Source: Deltaproteobacteria bacterium
Lineage (GTDB): Bacteria > Myxococcota > Kuafuiibacteriia > Kuafuiibacteriales > Kuafuiibacteriaceae
Direction of reading: 5' to 3'
Assembly (NCBI GenBank): GCA_016703535.1
Contig: JADJBV010000001.1
Coordinates: 2,904,001 to 2,968,000 of the forward strand
Length of the DNA stretch: 64,000 bases
Made by a program: the position numbers and the translations under genes. Within the stretch, counting starts at the first letter, position 1; the number at the start of each line of letters is the position of its first letter. The notes under the pieces were generated by a model. That model was not told where the DNA came from and searched no databases. It saw only the letters and a program-made list of their open reading frames with translations. Positions 61,782 through 64,000 of the stretch are shown here, in pieces.

Positions 61782-63719
61782 TCAGTAGATCCGAGAGGCC
61801 GGGTGCCACTCGGGCGGGCTGACGTGGATCGGCAAGGTCACCGAAACGCCGCCGCCGCTGGCGGTCAATTGGCCGGTGCCCGTGCGGGGCCCGGCGGTCA
61901 CGTGACCATCGGGGGTCACCGAGAGGCCCTGAGGTGCGCCCACCACCGACCACGTCATCGGGTTGGGACGGGCCACGTCGTCGCCTTTGCCGCCTTCGCG
62001 CCGTCCGTTGGGTCCCACGTCGTAGGCGGTGGCCGACAGGAAGATCTCGTGTTCGTCGACGCCGCCGCCGGCCATGCGCACCCAGGGTTCGGTCAACAGG
62101 TTGTGCCGGGTGAAGCCCCGGACGATGGCGTAGGGTTCGGTGGCCCGATCGTCTTGCAGCGACAACACCACCCGACTGACGGTGCCGTTCAGGTTGCAGT
62201 TGGGTCGGGTCACGCCGATCGAGAGGCGCCAGGTGCCGACGGCGTTGAAGCCATCCATCGCCGAGAGGGGGCGTTCGGGTTCGTTTACGTTGGCGCCGTC
62301 ATCATCATAACTGCGGGTGATGCCGCCGGAGCCGTTGCAGAGGCGGCCGCCGTTGACGGTGGGCTGCAGGCCCGTGCCTCGACCGATGCCGTCGCCGCAC
62401 AACACGGTGGGGATGTTGTCGGGGGACCACAAGACGTAACGCAGGTGTTGGTTGGAGGCCGGGTAGTTGGACTCGACGCTGACGTCGACGTCGGCGATCT
62501 GAAAGGAGTCGGGGACCACGATCGGGTAGGTGGTGTACGAGACCACCGTGGCGGTGCAGGTCCGGGGGAAGGTGTCGGTCGGCGTGATCTCGTAGACGTA
62601 GCGATCCGAGACCCGAAGCGTAAAGAGCCCCGACTTTTGGAAGCCCTCCGAGTCCCTCACTCGGATGGTCAGCTCGGTGTCGCCCAAGCTGGTGGTGGTG
62701 CCGGCCAAGAGGCCCTCGGCGCTGAGGCTGATCCCCGCGGGCGGCGCGCCCGTCACCGACCAGGTGTAGGGGGGTGCGCCTCCGGCGGCTTGGAACTGGA
62801 ACGAGTAGGGCCGATCTTGGATCGCCTGCGGGACGGCGGAGGTCAGGAGCTGGAGCGGCGCGATCACCTGCAAGGTCAACATCACGTCGTCGGTTCGGGC
62901 GGCGGCGTCGGTGACCCGGGCGGTGAAGTCGAAGCTGCCGGACTCGGTGGGGGTGCCGGACAAGGCGCCGTCCAGGCCGAGCTCGATGCCAGCGGGCAAG
63001 GCCCCGGCGGTCTCGGACCAAGAATAAGGCGGTGTTCCGCCGGTGGCCTGCAAGATGGAGTTGTACGGCGAACCTTCCCGGGCCTGATCGACCGCGGTGG
63101 TGGTGATCATCGGATCCCGGGCCGAGATCACCAGGGTGTAGCCCTGGGTTCGGGCCACCTTTTCGGCGTCGGTCACCACCATCACCAGGTCAAAGCTCCC
63201 GTTGACGGTGGGCGTGCCCGAAAGCACCCCGGTGTTGGCCAGGTTCAGGCCAGCGGGCAAGGCGCCGGCGCCCAAGCTGTAGACCAAAGGCGGGACACCA
63301 CCGCTGGCGACGACGGTCTGGGCGTAGGCGTCGCCTTCCCGGCCCATCGGCAAACGTTGGGTGATGATCTGGAGCGCGTCGGGGATCACGAAGAGTTCAA
63401 GGGCGGCCCGGGCGCTCCGGCCCCCGTTGTCCTTGGCCTCGATGGTGAACTTGGCGCGCCCCGGGGTCCCGGCGACGCCCAACAGCTGCAAGGTGGTGGC
63501 CTTCAGCTCGATGCCGGAGGGCAAGGCCCCTTCCACGACGGCGACGGAGTAGGGCGGCTCACCGCCGGTGACCTCCAAGCGGGCGTCGTAGTTGTTGCCG
63601 AGGTAGACCTCGGCGAGGGCGGTGGTCTTGATCGAGAGGTCTGGGATCGTCGGCTCGTCTTCGCCACAAGAGATCAGGAGAAGAACGCCGACCCACCACC
63701 ACCCACGCTGCAGCATCAT
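61782..63719 (-). CDS. Lipoprotein with four Ig-like (He_PIG) repeats and a P-domain-like region
   Basis: A 645-residue protein from MMLQRGWWW with lipobox Cys18 (LLLISC); AAAGGAAA precedes the start. Four repeats of ~85 residues follow at ~40-385, each with the pattern GGxPPYxW..GALPAGLxL..GxLSGTPT..GSFDFT.xVTD (the first is diverged). Residues ~390-520 look like a proprotein-convertase P-domain (FQIADVDVSVESNY, LWSPDNIPTVLCGDG, FNAVGTWRLSIGV). A last beta domain ends the protein. There is no CxxCH haem site. It precedes the radical SAM gene by 11 bases, the place of qhpA in canonical operons. Confidence 0.82.
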   Translation of the reverse strand: MMLQRGWWWVGVLLLISCGEDEPTIPDLSIKTTALAEVYLGNNYDARLEVTGGEPPYSVAVVEGALPSGIELKATTLQLLGVAGTPGRAKFTIEAKDNGGRSARAALELFVIPDALQIITQRLPMGREGDAYAQTVVASGGVPPLVYSLGAGALPAGLNLANTGVLSGTPTVNGSFDLVMVVTDAEKVARTQGYTLVISARDPMITTTAVDQAREGSPYNSILQATGGTPPYSWSETAGALPAGIELGLDGALSGTPTESGSFDFTARVTDAAARTDDVMLTLQVIAPLQLLTSAVPQAIQDRPYSFQFQAAGGAPPYTWSVTGAPPAGISLSAEGLLAGTTTSLGDTELTIRVRDSEGFQKSGLFTLRVSDRYVYEITPTDTFPRTCTATVVSYTTYPIVVPDSFQIADVDVSVESNYPASNQHLRYVLWSPDNIPTVLCGDGIGRGTGLQPTVNGGRLCNGSGGITRSYDDDGANVNEPERPLSAMDGFNAVGTWRLSIGVTRPNCNLNGTVSRVVLSLQDDRATEPYAIVRGFTRHNLLTEPWVRMAGGGVDEHEIFLSATAYDVGPNGRREGGKGDDVARPNPMTWSVVGAPQGLSVTPDGHVTAGPRTGTGQLTASGGGVSVTLPIHVSPPEWHPASRIY

Positions 63720-64000
63720 CGAAGTTTTCCTTTGCGCGACCGAACCCCGAGCCCGAGCAGACATAGCAGGAGCGAACCGATGAGGCCACCTGCCCTGGGG
63801 CGGCTCGACTCGCTGCGGCACGAACAACCGCCCTCCTCGTCCACCGGGCTTCCAGCGTCGATCACCATCCCGGCATCGGGGAGCACCGGGCCGGTGTCGG
63901 CGTTCATCGCATCGGTCATCCCGAGGTCGGGGAAACCGGCGTCGGGCTCGGCGCAGGTCGAACGTTCGTCGATGGGCAGGGACACGGTGAGGCGAGTCAC
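63716..64000 (-). CDS. Protein with MYXO-CTERM-like sorting tail, partial
   Basis: Runs off the right edge; 94 residues are visible and the frame is open to the end. The Asp/Pro/Gly-rich stretch (DAGFPDLG, PDAGMVIDAGSP) is followed by EEGGCSCRSE, a single membrane helix (AGGLIGSLLLCLLGLGV) and a basic tail (RSRKGKLR). This is the layout of MYXO-CTERM sorting signals recognised by myxosortase for surface anchoring. Its stop overlaps the start of the Ig-like lipoprotein (ATGATG), so it belongs to the same operon. Confidence 0.8.
   Translation of the reverse strand: MTRLTVSLPIDERSTCAEPDAGFPDLGMTDAMNADTGPVLPDAGMVIDAGSPVDEEGGCSCRSESSRPRAGGLIGSLLLCLLGLGVRSRKGKLR

Overview
This is a 64 kb, very GC-rich, gene-dense chromosomal segment. 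No RNA gene, insertion sequence, phage gene or CRISPR array was seen. The organism looks like a member of the Myxococcota (former Deltaproteobacteria). The grounds are a MYXO-CTERM-type C-terminal sorting tail on the protein cut by the right edge, many lipoproteins of unknown function, large hybrid kinases, a degenerate NtrC-like regulator, and frequent GTG/TTG starts with 1-8 nt gene overlaps. This assignment is inferred from content, not from a marker gene search.

Layout. 0-24.9 kb is a surface polysaccharide region: an ABC-2 exporter (wzm/wzt type), a sugar aminotransferase, at least five glycosyltransferases, a methyltransferase, rfbA and rfbD for dTDP-rhamnose (rfbB and rfbC are not in the window), a wecB-like epimerase in an operon with a MASE1 hybrid kinase and a receiver, a degenerate asparagine synthetase, and a WecA/MraY-type initiating transferase. 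25-36 kb holds a large TPR protein behind a good sigma70-like promoter, an ExeA-like ATPase, a dihydropyrimidinase, trpS, a thioesterase and three related lipoproteins of an unrecognised family. 36-47 kb is housekeeping: clpS-clpA, a hybrid kinase, a VKOR-DsbA fusion, an N-formylglutamate amidohydrolase, an RluA-family pseudouridine synthase, a lipid kinase, a GNAT protein and small lipoproteins. 47.7-52.6 kb carries a probable lysine catabolic pair (lysine 6-aminotransferase and an aldehyde dehydrogenase) around a degenerate NtrC-like regulator, plus an array of about 72 bp repeats. 53-57 kb is mostly membrane and lipid genes (PAP2/AUR1-like, Smr, DgkA-like, SpoIIM-like, RDD).

The most unusual part is the leftward operon from beyond 64,000 down to 57,146: a MYXO-CTERM protein, a four-repeat Ig-like lipoprotein with a P-domain-like region, a QhpD-type radical SAM maturase, a QhpC-like Cys-rich peptide, a QhpB-like beta-propeller lipoprotein, and a P-type ATPase homologue without its catalytic residues. 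The order qhpD-qhpC-qhpB matches the quinohemoprotein amine dehydrogenase operon, but the dihaem cytochrome subunit (QhpA) is absent and the Ig lipoprotein sits where it would be expected. This may be a haem-free or repurposed use of the thioether-crosslinked peptide.

A second genome-scale signal is the interrupted palindrome GCAAG-N4-CTTGC. I found 16 exact copies, all inside genes, on both strands and all in one codon phase; composition alone would predict well under one.
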